Made by a program: the position numbers and the translations under genes
Assembly: GCF_001311985.1 (NCBI RefSeq)
Contig: NZ_BBCJ01000025.1
Span: 1 to 64,000, forward strand
DNA: 64,000 nucleotides
Source: Geotalea toluenoxydans JCM 15764
Lineage (GTDB): Bacteria > Desulfobacterota > Desulfuromonadia > Geobacterales > Geobacteraceae
Reading direction: 5' to 3'
Part shown: piece after piece, positions 31,588 through 42,418 of the stretch
Position numbering within the stretch: position 1 is the first letter of the stretch
How the letters are laid out: each line of letters starts with the position of its first letter
Notes under the pieces: generated by a model
Databases searched by the model: none
Told to the model about the DNA's origin: nothing
Seen by the model: the letters and a program-made list of their open reading frames with translations, nothing else

Positions 31588-32940
31588 TTACCTTATGCCT
31601 TGGCCTGCCAGTGAATCGGAAGTCCATTCCTTGCGTGGGAAGGCTGTTTTGCCATGGATGATTCCCTGTTTGCCGGTTACCGGTAAGGCGTTTATGGCAT
31701 AGGAATCCGTAAGCAGATCATGAACTGAGAAACTGTCGCCAAAGGCACAGGGCGAATCGTAGCTGGGGGTTATATAGGTGAAGCGACCCGGTACAGTTGC
31801 CCTCTGCCGTCGTACTGATCAGCAGCAGCGGCTCTCCAGCTGTCTTCATCCAGGTAGAAAACCCGTTTGCTGTAAAGGTGGCGTTTCCCCGGCTTGAGGG
31901 TTGCTTCCACCACCCAGACACGATGCAGTTCCCAGCGCACCAGATCGGGATTCAGGTGCTTCGCTTTCAAGACATCCTTCTCGTGGTTTGACTGGTACAG
32001 CATCTTGTAATCGTTGTACGGGATGTACATTTCCTTCTTGCCCACAAGCTTCCAGTTATAACGTTCCGGCGAGCCGCTGAACAGGAACAGATCGTCCCAG
32101 GTGGTTTGCCCGCCATATATGGAGCAGGGTGTGTCGAAAGACAGGTCCGGCGCCAGTTTCACGCGCCGTTGGCCGGGGAGGTACTGCCATCCCTGCCTGG
32201 CATTACGGCATAATCCAGCGGGTCAATTATCAGAAAGGATTCGCCCACTCGACGGCTTGGTCCGACGTAGTTCACCTTGAGGGCGTAGAAGTCTTTTGCA
32301 TTGGGGTTTTTGGGGTCGTAATAAAAGAACTCCTGCTTGACGTTCCCATCGGTCTGCATGGTAGGCCGGCCGGTGGCGTCCACGGTATAGGAACGATACC
32401 TTTCCTGGTATGTCACATCCTCGTAATGGAGGATGTGATTCCAGATGGCCTCGATGCCGCTCTTGGGTATGGGAAAGGGATAGCCGGCGTGGGCGCCGGT
32501 AAACGCCAGTCCATTGTCGGTCAGCTTAGCTGTCAATGCGTGCTTTTTCGTGTTCTCCTGGACATATTTGGGGTGGGCGGCGGATCGATTGGTCTTGTAC
32601 ACGTCGATACGGAAGCCCGGATACTTCTTCAGCATCGCCTTGGCTCCCTCGGAGAGCTTGCCTGCATACTGGGCCATATTCTTGGCGGTGATGGAGAACT
32701 GGGGTTTTTCCCCTGCATAGGGATCGGGTCGCCAGCCATCGTTTTTGTAGCCGGCCGGAGACTTGGTGTTGCCACCGGCGTACTCCGGGATAGTGCCTTC
32801 CTTGTTGCCGGCCTTTTCGGCGCCGATCATTGTCAGGTTCTTGCCGAGCTGTGCGGCTCATCCGGGGATACCGCAGCTAGGGCCAACCCGGAAAAGGTAA
32901 GGACCAGTAAGGCTGCAAATGAGTATTTAAATTTCAACAT
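31588..32940 (-). CDS. DUF1329 outer-membrane-associated protein, toluene-cluster copy (three frameshifts)
   Basis: Signal peptide MLKFKYSFAALLVLTFSGLA after AAAAGGAGATAAC. The DUF1329 body is recognisable from GVSFPIPKSG-like AGYPFPIPKSGIEAIWNH, DYAVMPG, WDDLFLFSGSPERYNWKLVG and YVFYLDEDSW-like segments. Breaks lie near 32855 (one G lost), 32160 and 31778; after the last, the frame FTYITPSYDSPCAFGD runs to TAA at 31588. Joined length is about 450 residues. DUF1329 proteins are LolB-like lipid or hydrophobe carriers usually next to DUF1302 barrels, as here. Confidence 0.8.
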
Positions 32941-32955
32941 TGTTATCTCCTTTTC

Positions 32956-34646
32956 TTAGAAACTGGTTTTAAATGTCAGGGAAAGCAGGTCGCGGTCCTT
33001 TAGCACCCCGTAAATGTCACCGGCGCCGTCTCCTGCTACCGAAGCCAACCCGGGGAAGGGGATCTGGCCGTTGGCGTCGGGATGGAGGGTGCCGAAAAAG
33101 CTTGCATAGGTAAGATCGATTTTGTACTTGGCCAGGATGTCGAAGGAGAGACCGACGCTGTAACTGCCGCTCTTTTTCGCGCCGCCGCCGGTGACCGCCG
33201 AGTTCCCGGAAATGCCGGTGGCGAAGTTGATGGGCATGGATAAGTCGACGCTGTTGAATACCTGCTTCCATTCCGGTACGAAATTCAGGGTGACCGTGGT
33301 ATTGTCGCGGGTCGGCTTGTCGAGACCGCTGTATCCGGCGCGTCCGTTATAGAATTCCGGATTTTTTGTGACCCTGACCATGCGGCCGTAGGTGAATTCG
33401 AGAATCGCCGTACCCGTATGGAAAAGCGGCGTCTTGGGGAGGACGCTCAGGAAGTTCAACACTGCGTGCATGGTGTCTCCCCGTGCGCCCACGGGTGCCA
33501 GGGTCGTGCTGGCGATGGGCATATTGTGGCGGTAGGAGACCTCGGAGCCTACGCTTATGCCGAAGAACTGCTTGGCGAAACTCAGGCCGTAGAGGTCGAT
33601 GTTGGAGCCGTAGGCGAAGTGGTATCGCAGGGGGATTGGCGACACACCGTCATAGTCCCCCACAACCTGGGGCAGTTTGTCCGAAAATCTGCGGTAGTAA
33701 GCCCCGATTGTACCTTTGAGCCTTCAGGGCTGTAGCGGGCCGAGATCCCCCAATCCCCCATCTGTCTCGGCTCATTGGGGCCGCCGTTACGGGGATTGAT
33801 GAGCGGGTTCATGTTGAGGATGACCGATTCCCCCCCTTCCAGAAATGGATCGTACATCCCCAGGTAGGTTCCCGACTCGGGGAAAAGGGATGGCTCCCAC
33901 TGCAGGTAGTACTGTGCTGCAATGGATAAATCATTGGTGGGCTGCACCTGGACCGAAACCTGGTTAAGGGGCCTGAAAATCTCTTTCAATTCCACACCAG
34001 GCATGCTGAGCGCCTTAGCCAAATCGATGGGAGACTGGCCGTAGGAAATGCCATTCATCCCGGCATAGGGGAAAAAAGCCTCACCCCAATAGATTGTGTG
34101 GCGCCCGACCCTTGTGTTGACGGGAACCTCACCCAGGTCGACCTTGGCGAAGGCGAAGGCGTCCAGTAGTTCGGCATCGAGTCCGTAGCGGTCCCGGGCA
34201 AAGGGACTGATACCGAGAGATTGCCGGCCGTCGACGATGTGGTTTTCGGTCGCCACAGAGTCATTGTCGAATCCACGCCTGTACATGGGGTCATACCAGG
34301 ACGCTGCGCTGAGCCGGATCCCGAAATTGTTCTTATACACCGCATCCGCCTCGGTAAGGAGGTCCAGGCGGCTGGAGACGATCCCCCGGCCGAAATTGCG
34401 GTCGCCGTCATCGTTGTTAATGCTGTTGGTGATCGCCGGATTTCGCCCCTTGACACGTGAAGCCAGGGTGTATCTTAAGGTGTTGTCCCAATTGATTACG
34501 AGATCCTCGCTTCCGGTGGGAATCTCGAACGCATCGGCACTGCCGCAGATGCTCGTCACTGCTATCAATGCCGCTGCCAGAAACTTCTGGCGGTTGATGA
34601 ACCGCGGTGCAGATTTATGCTTTAAGGTGTGTATTGCTTTCCCCAT
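32956..34646 (-). CDS. DUF1302 outer-membrane protein, toluene-cluster copy (one frameshift)
   Basis: Signal peptide in MGKAIHTL...CGSADA (cleavage near residue 39), then DUF1302 features: INWDNTLRYTLASRV, FGIRLSAASWYDPMYRRG, RVGRHTIYWGEAFFPYAG, and a terminal Phe (LTFKTSF) as in beta-barrels. The frame breaks near 33722; joined length is about 563 residues. AGGAGGAG precedes ATG 34646. It is the first gene of the envelope module downstream of bss2 and may form the outer-membrane channel or donor for DUF1329. Confidence 0.82.
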
Positions 34647-34704
34647 CTACTCCTCCTGTTTGATGTGCTGCCCAATGAATCCCCTGACTGCTGCGATCTC
34701 CCAA

Positions 34705-35766
34705 TCAAGCAAGGAAATGCATCTGGGACATGCATTTGTCCATGTGCTGCAGGATGTCCCGGCAAGCTTCCCCATAGAGATCCCTTGCCGACCTGCCGTT
34801 GGAGCGTAGTGCCTGTGCAATAGCCTTCCCGCACCGGTAGCCGCTATCCATCGCAGCACTGATCCCTTCGCAGTTCAGGTAGATGAAACCGGCCGCTTCT
34901 CCGGTAACGAGCACCTTTTCCTGACCCAGGAAGATCGGCAGCAGTTCACACGTGCACCCCTCGTCCCGCCAATGTTCGCCAAAGGTCACACCGAACCGGC
35001 CTGACAACAACTGTTTGAATTTTTCCATGGATTGCCGAAGGTTTCGTCCATCCATCCCCCCCACATGCATGACCAGGTACTCGTCCTTCTGATGTACACA
35101 GAGAATGTAATCGCCGATTTCCTGCCTCAGGAATACGGTCCATCCGTTTGGCTTCAACGAACCCAGTGACTTTACTTTGTAATAACTTTGATAGGATGCG
35201 AGCTTGTGCCGCTGGGCGGACTCCGGGTTCTGTGCGTGCAGCAAACGTCGCACGGTGGAATCGTTGCCGTCCGCACCCACGAAATAATCGCACCTGAAGA
35301 CCGCAGATTCGTTTGCCCGCCACATATGGACATGAACGTCGACAGTGCTGCCAACGGCGTCGAAGGCCTTCACTCTCGCACCGTCGCGGTACTCGGCGCC
35401 CGATTGATCGAGCAGCCACTTGTCGAACTTGTCTCGCCAGACATTGTGATAGGTGCGTGAGAACTTCCTGCCATCTTTGTCAATTTCCCAGGTGTACGGG
35501 ATATAGCCCTGCCCATCATCCCATTCGCGGATATCGTCCGCTTCCACATATTTATTGTCGCAATACACCTCGGCCGGGACATGGGCCCCGAAATAGTCCT
35601 CGATCAGTTCCTGTGTCTGTCCGAACAACACTCCCGAACAGGTCTTGTGTCGGGGGAGGATCTCCTTTTCCAGGACCAGAACAGTGAAACCTTCATCCTT
35701 CAGCGCCTTTGCACAGGTGGAGCCTGCCGGCCCGGAGCCGGCTATCACCACATCGTACTGTTGCAT
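34705..35766 (-). CDS. geranylgeranyl-reductase-family FAD oxidoreductase
   Basis: 353 residues, intact. The N-terminal dinucleotide motif VVIAGSGPAGSTCAKAL is at residues 6-22, a second FAD contact FVGADGNDSTVRRLL lies near residues 167-181, and VTGEAAGFIYLNCEGIS near residue 295 matches the family FAD/active-site stretch. AGGAGG precedes the ATG. It lies directly downstream of bssB copy 2, where copy 1 has bssE instead. The substrate is unknown; family members reduce isoprenoid double bonds or hydroxylate aromatics. Confidence 0.75.
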   Translation of the reverse strand: MQQYDVVIAGSGPAGSTCAKALKDEGFTVLVLEKEILPRHKTCSGVLFGQTQELIEDYFGAHVPAEVYCDNKYVEADDIREWDDGQGYIPYTWEIDKDGRKFSRTYHNVWRDKFDKWLLDQSGAEYRDGARVKAFDAVGSTVDVHVHMWRANESAVFRCDYFVGADGNDSTVRRLLHAQNPESAQRHKLASYQSYYKVKSLGSLKPNGWTVFLRQEIGDYILCVHQKDEYLVMHVGGMDGRNLRQSMEKFKQLLSGRFGVTFGEHWRDEGCTCELLPIFLGQEKVLVTGEAAGFIYLNCEGISAAMDSGYRCGKAIAQALRSNGRSARDLYGEACRDILQHMDKCMSQMHFLA

Positions 35767-35840
35767 TCAATCCTCCTGGCTTCCCCCCTGACCCGCATCA
35801 GGGGGAAGGTAATAGAGTCGGAAAGGGTGCATCCTGTTGC

Positions 35841-36068
35841 TTACACATGCTCTCTGAAACTGAGTTTTCCTTCTTCATGTCTGGCGCAGGTCATGCTGTT
35901 CACTTCAGTTACCCACCGTTTCCACACGCCCCCCATATTGTTTCTGTTGACCGTGCACTGGCCCCGCAGCGGATTGGTGGGGTCTGCAATCTGCCATTTA
36001 CATATCTGGCAGGGTTTTTTGGTGCCTGTCTCTTTGTGCATCATATATTCGTCGCCAATCGTGCTCAC
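35841..36068 (-). CDS. bssB: benzylsuccinate synthase beta subunit, copy 2
   Basis: 75 residues with PCQICKW, GQCTVNRNNMGGVWKRW and MTCARHEEGKLSFREHV, the same four-Cys pattern as copy 1. The ribosome site AGGAGGCAC precedes the ATG. It sits directly downstream of bssA copy 2. Confidence 0.92.
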   Translation of the reverse strand: MSTIGDEYMMHKETGTKKPCQICKWQIADPTNPLRGQCTVNRNNMGGVWKRWVTEVNSMTCARHEEGKLSFREHV

Positions 36069-36100
36069 TAGTGCCTCCTGTTCCTCGTTAGAAATATCAG

Positions 36101-38684
36101 TTACAGCTGCGTATTCAGGAATTCCAGATCATCGGCGCCAAAGGATTGCTCGTTTCTGGCAATGATGGTGTTTTGCCCATAGGTTGGAATATCCACGAAT
36201 CGGGCGCTGAATCCGGAGACCCTGACGATCAGGTCCTGATGTTTTTCCGGTTCCTTCTGGGCGGCCTTCATCTCCGCAGTGCTCACGCAGTTGAACTGGA
36301 CATGATCGATGCGCAGTTTCTCCCAGGCATCCATGTAGGATTTCCAGATGTCAAACCCATGCACGCTTCGCATGAGCGGTACCGATAACCGCTGATTCAA
36401 TAGATTGGCCTTCTGGTTTTTCTGCACCTTGGAAACGGATTTTAATACGGCAGTCGGGCCTTTCTTGTCCGTGCCCATATAAGGAGAAATTCCGCCGTCA
36501 TCACCAGCCTCGCCTCCGAATCGGCCATCGGGAGTAGGGCCGGTCCGGGAGCGATCTCCATGTAAAGGCCGACCGCCTGGCCTACGGGGAGTACGGGACC
36601 ACCGGAGTAATTGGTGATCTTGGCCATCTCGCCGCCAATGATGTCCTCGTAAAAATCCTTGATGATGCCATCGGCATAGTCGTCGTCATTGCCCCATTTG
36701 GGCGCATTGAGGAAGTCCTGGCGCATCTCTTCGAAACCATTCCAGTTTGCCCGGAGGCAGTGATGAGCTGGGCCATGGTGTACTTCTTGTCGTCATAGAT
36801 CAGCTTCTTGATTGCCACCAGGGAGTTGGCGGCAACGACCGTGGTGATGGGGTTGTGCCAGCCGTTGGGCTGCTCGGAAAGCTCCATGGCATCGATGCCA
36901 AACTCCATGCAGCCGTCGTCGATACTGGATACAAAAGGCATCTGGAGGAATTTGGATTCGAAATAGCGCATGATGTCCTTGGCGCGGATCACCTTGCTGG
37001 TCGCGTAGGCATACTGGGTCCTGAAGGCTTCCCACAACTGCTCGAAGGTCTTGAAGGTGGTGGGCTCGCCGGTGTGCGGGCCCAGCTGCATGCCCGAATA
37101 TGACCAGTCGAACCCGTCGGCCAGGACAATTTCCATCATCTTGGCAGGGAAGATCGATCCCCCCCCTTCGGACCTGGTCTTATGGGTCTTGCGCCTTCCA
37201 CAGAGGCCGGGAGACATGCACAGCACCAGGCCCCAGTAATGGCTTCCTCATCGGTTGCGCCGTTGTTGTTCTTGCTGAACTGGCTGTAATATTTCAGCTG
37301 TTCCGTGCCGATAACATCATGTTTTATGGATGGGTAACCCAGGCCATCCCGGATGCATTCAAAAACAAGATGTTTCGTTTTTTCTCGACCATTCGGGTGC
37401 CACCTGAAGACGATGGATGGTTCCGTGGTCCGGATATTTCGTGCCCCTTCCAGAATCGCGTCGGTCATGTCGCTGCAGGCATCCACATAGCCGGGTTTGG
37501 TTCCCCCTATGGTCAGAATGAAAAGGTCGTTGGAGCCGGGGAAGATCTCCCGGTATGCCCTGGACTTTCCTGCGCCATGTTCGGAAATTTTCAGCCGCTC
37601 CATCTCCACCATTTCGATCACGTCGGTGTGGGTCATGGGCTGGAAGGATTTATCCTTGACGCTAATGTTGTAGTAAGGCTCCAGCAGTTCATCTTCCTTA
37701 TGTGCATAGCCGCTTGCATAGCGATCGATGGCATGGCAGAGCAGGAATGTGTACCATTTTGCCTGGAAGGCATCCTTCAGTCCCTTGCACGGCTCTGCCG
37801 GAACCCGGTGACTGATGTCGGCGATCTCCAGCAGTTCCTCTTTCCTTTCCTGGTTGGTCTCGAAATGTTCAGCGACGATCTTGGCGAGCCGGGCATGGCG
37901 CCTCGCCCAGTTGATAACCGCTTCGTCCGCAATGATCATGGCCTTCCAGACATCGATTTTGGCAATCCAGTCAAGGCCGGTGGTTGCATTCCAGGGGACC
38001 TTTTGCATTTCCTTTTTGGCATGATCGATGTTTTCCTTTGCCAGCTCGATCCGTTTCAGCAGGCCGTCCTGAATGACCGTTTCATAGGGGGGCAGATGCT
38101 GTTGTAACCGGTAGCGAAGCCGGGGGCCTCCATGGTGCTGACCTGATACATCTGCAGCAGTTCTTCCTGGGTGAAATATCGCTCGCCCTTAGCCTGCATG
38201 CTGTATTTCTTCCAGTATTCGTTGATCTCCGCAGCTTCCTCTTTGGGCTCGGGGGAATAGTTGCTGACGAGGTAGTCCTGGACCGCCATATAAGCGAGCT
38301 CCGGATAAAGGGGGAACATCTCCGGGTCTTCCGCGTGATAGCCGATGATGAATTCGTCCTGCTGCAGAACCAGGGTGCTTTTGTTCAAGATGTTCGCCAG
38401 CCCCAACGCTCTTCTGATAACCTCCGGTTGCCCTGCACTTGCCTTGTGCGCCTCGGTGATGAAGCGCATCCTTTCAATCCCGGCCCTGACCTCGGCATCG
38501 ACAAATTCGCCGGCTGAAGCATGTTTCCAGCGGCATCTCGCTTGAGTCTTTTTGTCCTCTCCGTGGTAGGACGGGCAAGGTTCTCATGCAGCACTTCGTC
38601 GGCTATTCCGTTTTCATCCGGGTTTGCCAGTGGAAAGTCGATAACCCTGCCGTCGTACTTGATAGATGTAGCAACTGTTGCCAT
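36101..38684 (-). CDS. bssA: benzylsuccinate synthase alpha subunit, copy 2 (five frameshifts)
   Basis: Closely similar to copy 1 over its length. The active-site Cys is in MSPGLCGRRKTHKT (codon 37200-37202) and the radical Gly in RVSGFSARFVDIP (codon 36212-36214). ATG 38684 follows AGAGGAGG. Breaks lie near 38545 (one G lost in AAGGCGAGA), 38090, 37235, 36760 and 36555, at positions different from copy 1. Joined length is about 861 residues. Both catalytic residues survive in both copies, which argues for sequence errors and not decay. Confidence 0.9.
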
Positions 38685-38698
38685 GAATGACCTCCTCT

Positions 38699-38881
38699 TT
38701 AGGCATTTTGAGCTTTTTTGAATGTTCCGCATGACGGTGAATCAGTCTTTGTCGGTTTCGAAAGCCAGTATTTCCCCTTAGCGTCCTGTTTTTCCAAAAC
38801 GCAGTCTCCCTTGCCTGCTTCATAGTCCCCGGCATGTTCAGGAATGGGAAAATAAAATGAGCAATTTTTACATGTGGTCAT
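38699..38881 (-). CDS. bssC: benzylsuccinate synthase gamma subunit, copy 2
   Basis: 60 residues, MTTCKNCSFYFPIPEHAGD with four Cys in the same positions as copy 1 and the shared KGKYWLSKP. AAGGAGATTC precedes the ATG. It lies between bssD2 and bssA2. Confidence 0.92.
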   Translation of the reverse strand: MTTCKNCSFYFPIPEHAGDYEAGKGDCVLEKQDAKGKYWLSKPTKTDSPSCGTFKKAQNA

Positions 38882-38938
38882 ATTGAATCTCCTTTATTTG
38901 CTTAGTTAAAATTCTGCGGAATAGGGGGATGCGAACAT

Positions 38939-39979
38939 TTAGTGTCGCGTTGGGACCACCCCCTTTTTTTGTGGCAGATGTACCGGTGGCAAATGCCCCC
39001 GTCTTGCTTCCAATGCCCTGTTGGCGACACCATTTTCTGCTGCAGCCGACGCCCCGACCATACCGCCGATGGTAATCTCTCGAATACCTTGCTGTTCGAG
39101 GGCCTGGACCAGGGGCGCAAGCTGCTGAACCGCAAGGTCCGGAACCTTCTGGTATTGATAGCTGCGCCCCAGCTGAATATATTTCCCAGCGGCGTACGAG
39201 TGGAAAGGAAGGATGTCGACTCCGGACAGGTTGCCGGCGAAATGTCCCAGATAGACCGCGTATGTTTCGAAATCTTCGCTGCTATCATTGAAGTGGGGAA
39301 TGATCGGGAGATGGATACGTACCGCTGCCTTGGCTTCCAAAAGCCGTTCCAGGTTCGACAGGATTTTCTGCAGGGAGCCGCCGGTTACCCGTTGATGCTT
39401 TTCGGGATCCAGGGATTTGATGTCGACAATGAAAAGGTCCACGTATTCCAGAAGGGGAGCGATGTTATGCCATTCCGCAAGCAGGCAGGTCTCCACCGCC
39501 ACATGGAGATTCTCCTTTACTTTCAGGCTTCGGGCCAGATCGCAGGTGAATTCAGGAAACATCAAAGGTTCTCCACCACTGATTGTGACTCCACCTCCGC
39601 TAACCTCGTAGAAGATCCGGTCCGACCCAGCTTCCAGAAGAATGTTCTCCATGGGGATGGATTTGCCTACCGTTTCACGTGCACCGAACCGGCAGGCGGA
39701 TACACACTGCAAGCAGGATGTGCAGAGTCTTCTGTCGCTTGTTTTCTCCATACAGTCGTGGTCCATATTGCCCGTGCCTGATGAACAGGCTGCCTGGCAT
39801 TGCCGGCAGCCGGTACATTTGTTTGCGTAAAAATAAAACTCTTGTTTAGAGCTGATATTTTCAGGATTGTGGCACCATGGGCAATGGAGGGGACACCCCT
39901 TGAGGAAAATGGTTGTTCTGATACCTGGGCCATCCTGCAGACAAAATCTCTGTATTTCGGTGATGAGCGGAGTGGGCAT
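38939..39979 (-). CDS. bssD: benzylsuccinate synthase activating enzyme, copy 2
   Basis: 346-residue radical SAM activase, intact. CPLHCPWC gives the SAM-cluster cysteines, CTGCRQCQAAC and CTSCLQCVSAC the extra clusters, and SGGGVTISGGEPLMF the SAM-binding stretch. ATG 39979 is five bases after AGGAGG. The insert between the two extra clusters differs clearly from copy 1, so this is not a recent exact duplication. First gene of the bss2 operon. Confidence 0.93.
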   Translation of the reverse strand: MPTPLITEIQRFCLQDGPGIRTTIFLKGCPLHCPWCHNPENISSKQEFYFYANKCTGCRQCQAACSSGTGNMDHDCMEKTSDRRLCTSCLQCVSACRFGARETVGKSIPMENILLEAGSDRIFYEVSGGGVTISGGEPLMFPEFTCDLARSLKVKENLHVAVETCLLAEWHNIAPLLEYVDLFIVDIKSLDPEKHQRVTGGSLQKILSNLERLLEAKAAVRIHLPIIPHFNDSSEDFETYAVYLGHFAGNLSGVDILPFHSYAAGKYIQLGRSYQYQKVPDLAVQQLAPLVQALEQQGIREITIGGMVGASAAAENGVANRALEARRGHLPPVHLPQKKGVVPTRH

Positions 39980-40034
39980 GGGGCCTCCTTTGGGGCAAGA
40001 ACAGGTCTGAGCGACTGCATCTGATGAGCTATTT

Positions 40035-40061
40035 AGCAGAAGACATGCCAAAACAATGTTT
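40035..40061 (-). promoter_or_regulatory. sigma-54 promoter of bss2 with abutting palindrome
   Basis: Minus strand TGGCAT (40050-40045) and TGCT (40038-40035) with the 12-base spacing; AAACAATGTTT (40051-40061) touches the -24 box. The arrangement is the same as at bss1. Confidence 0.8.
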
Positions 40062-40536
40062 CATAAAATGTTGGTAGTATGTATGTTTCTTCCGACACTA
40101 TGTTTAAGAGATGGATATAACATCTTTTAAATCATGATGTTGTGGTGTAGAATGCTGCATAAAATATTGTTTGTGTTACGTGGTGATAGGGGTGATGGGA
40201 CATGTTTTTTTTATTTTGTGTGGCGTCTTGAGGTGTCTGCACCAAATGTGAGGAGGAAGTTCATGGGGAAAAGTTTGATTATTTTCTAAATATTACCCTT
40301 CGTATTCCCGTATTTCATAAAATGATGAAGCATTTTCCGCGTTGCCTCGAAAAAAATCGAAGAATGGTGTGTCGGTATGGGAGGGATGGTCGACTGCGAA
40401 TCTTAGGGGGAAAGAAAGGTGCCATTGCATAACATATTGATAATATGTTGCTTTTGTAATGTTTGATGCCCGGTTCATAGCCAGTTGGGCACAAGGTGTA
40501 AATAATTGCAATTTTAGTTGATGTGATATATATGTA

Positions 40537-40547
40537 AAACATTGTTT
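40537..40547. promoter_or_regulatory. AAACATTGTTT palindrome before activator 2
   Basis: Matches the palindrome at the bss and bbs promoters; 48 bases upstream of activator 2. Apart from this and the bss2 promoter, the gap 39980-40594 is AT-rich and shows no gene. Confidence 0.55.
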
Positions 40548-40594
40548 CAATGTTGTTCAGGATGTTTGCGAGGTAAATCTCGAGAAAGGGTAGT

Positions 40595-42333
40595 ATGGTG
40601 AAAAAAAGTAAGCTCGCAAAGGAAACCTCTGCAAATGAAACAGTCAGTAATAATCTTCGTTCCCAATTGCGGTTTTCAAGCGAAACCGGCGAGATATGGC
40701 TGCATGAGCATCGAATGCTCCTTGTACATGCAGACTCCCATGCGAAATTGCGCCGCGAGTTGATCGAGTCCCTTGGAATTAGCCGCGCTCGTGGCATGAT
40801 CATGCGCATAGGCTATGCTACCGGCATAAATGATTGCGAACTCACCCATATCAATCGGAATTGGACAAACGACCATGAAAGTTTCATGGCCGGTCCACTC
40901 CTGTTTACCCTGGAGGGAAATGCCAAGACTTCTATCCCTAAATTAGAAATTAACCGTAAAATGGGTAAGTTTTATGTGGAAGCTCTCTTGGAAAATTCCT
41001 GGGAGAGCCAGGCGTACCTGCGCCATTATGGTGAGTCCACGGAAGGGGTGTGTTGGTATTTACATGGCTACTCGAGCGGTTATTGCTCAGCTTTTATGGG
41101 TAAACCGATTCTTTGCAAGGAAATAAAATGTTTCGCTGCAGGTGGGAAACACTGTTACCTTGTCGGTAAGCCAGTGGAGGAATGGGATGATTCCAGTGAT
41201 TATTCGCTAATGATGAATCAAGAATCCATTGCCGAACAGCTCATTGGTCTTCAAAATGAGGTTGTGCACTTACGTTCCGCCATAAGTGAAAAAAAAATGC
41301 CGTCTTATGTGGTGGGCAATTCGCCGGCCTTTCTCGCTGCTTACGACCTACTTATGCAAGCGGTGGATAGCCAGATCACGGTGCTGCTGCTAGGTGAAAC
41401 CGGGGTAGGCAAGGAGGTTTTCGCCCGCACGCTGCATGAGAAGGGCGCCCGTTGCAAGGAGTCGTTCATCGCCATCAATTGCGCCGCCATACCCCATGAT
41501 CTGGTGGAGTCGGAACTGTTCGGAGTGGAGAAAGGCGCTTTTACCGGCGCCCTTGCCTCCCGGCCCGGTCGTTTCGAGCGGGCCAACGGCGGCACCTTGT
41601 TCCTGGATGAGGTGGGTGACCTGCCTCTTTCGGCCCAGGCGAAGCTGCTCCGCGTGTTGCAGGAGGGTGAGGTGGAGCGCCTGGGAGGTACAAAAACCCA
41701 CAAGGTCAACGTGCGGCTGGTTACGGCAACCAATATCGACCTGAGACAGCTGGTCGAAAATGGCAAATTTCGTTCCGACCTGTACTATCGGTTGAATGCT
41801 CTGCAGATCCACATTCCTCCCCTCAGAACGTAAGCTTGATATTTTGATCCTGGCCAAGACTTTTCTCAAGAAATTCAGCGATGTTAACGGGAAAAAACTG
41901 CGCGGTTTCTCCGACAAGGCCAAGCTGGTTTTGCTCGCCTATCAATGGCCGGGCAATATCAGGGAACTGCAGAATGTTGTGGAGCGCGGAGTGATGCTTG
42001 CTCCCAATGGCACCCATATCTCCATCCACCATATGTTTCCTTCCTACAGCAGTGAATTTTCCGAGCTGGCGCTCAATGCCAAGGGGGTTGAGTGACAGCC
42101 AGAAGGAAAGCGGCAAGGATTTTTGCGAGGCGATTCTGAGCGGGCGGATAACCCTTGAACAGGCAAATACTCTCCTGGCAGAAGCTGCCGTGGAGAAAGC
42201 AAGCGGCAACCTTTCGGCAGCGGCGAGAATGCTCGGCCTAACGCGGCCTCAGCTGGCCTACCGCCTGGAGCATCGCCCGGAAAATGCAGTCATGAAATTT
42301 TCCAGCCGCAAGCCGAAGACCAGGGCTTCATGA
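40595..42333 (+). CDS. sigma-54-dependent activator with V4R sensor domain, copy 2 (two frameshifts)
   Basis: Paralogue of the activator at 25721. The sensor half is more diverged ([19 protein letters not shown]) than the AAA+ half, where [17 protein letters not shown] and [11 protein letters not shown] are identical. The frame stops inside IPPLR at 41830 and resumes [16 protein letters not shown], the same point as copy 1. A second break near 42085 separates the Fis-type helix-turn-helix ([20 protein letters not shown]). Sensor divergence suggests the two proteins may answer to different inducers. Confidence 0.82.
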
Positions 42334-42380
42334 ACCATCTACTGCAGGTTAACTTCAGGTATCACGCGCCTGTCGGTTTA

Positions 42381-42417
42381 AAAAAGGGTTAGCTTAATTT
42401 GGCTAACCCTTTTTTTT
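42381..42417. terminator. rho-independent terminator after activator 2
   Basis: GGGTTAGC (42386-42393) pairs with GCTAACCC (42402-42409), flanked by five A and a run of eight T, so it can work in both directions. Confidence 0.9.
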
Positions 42418-42418
42418 A

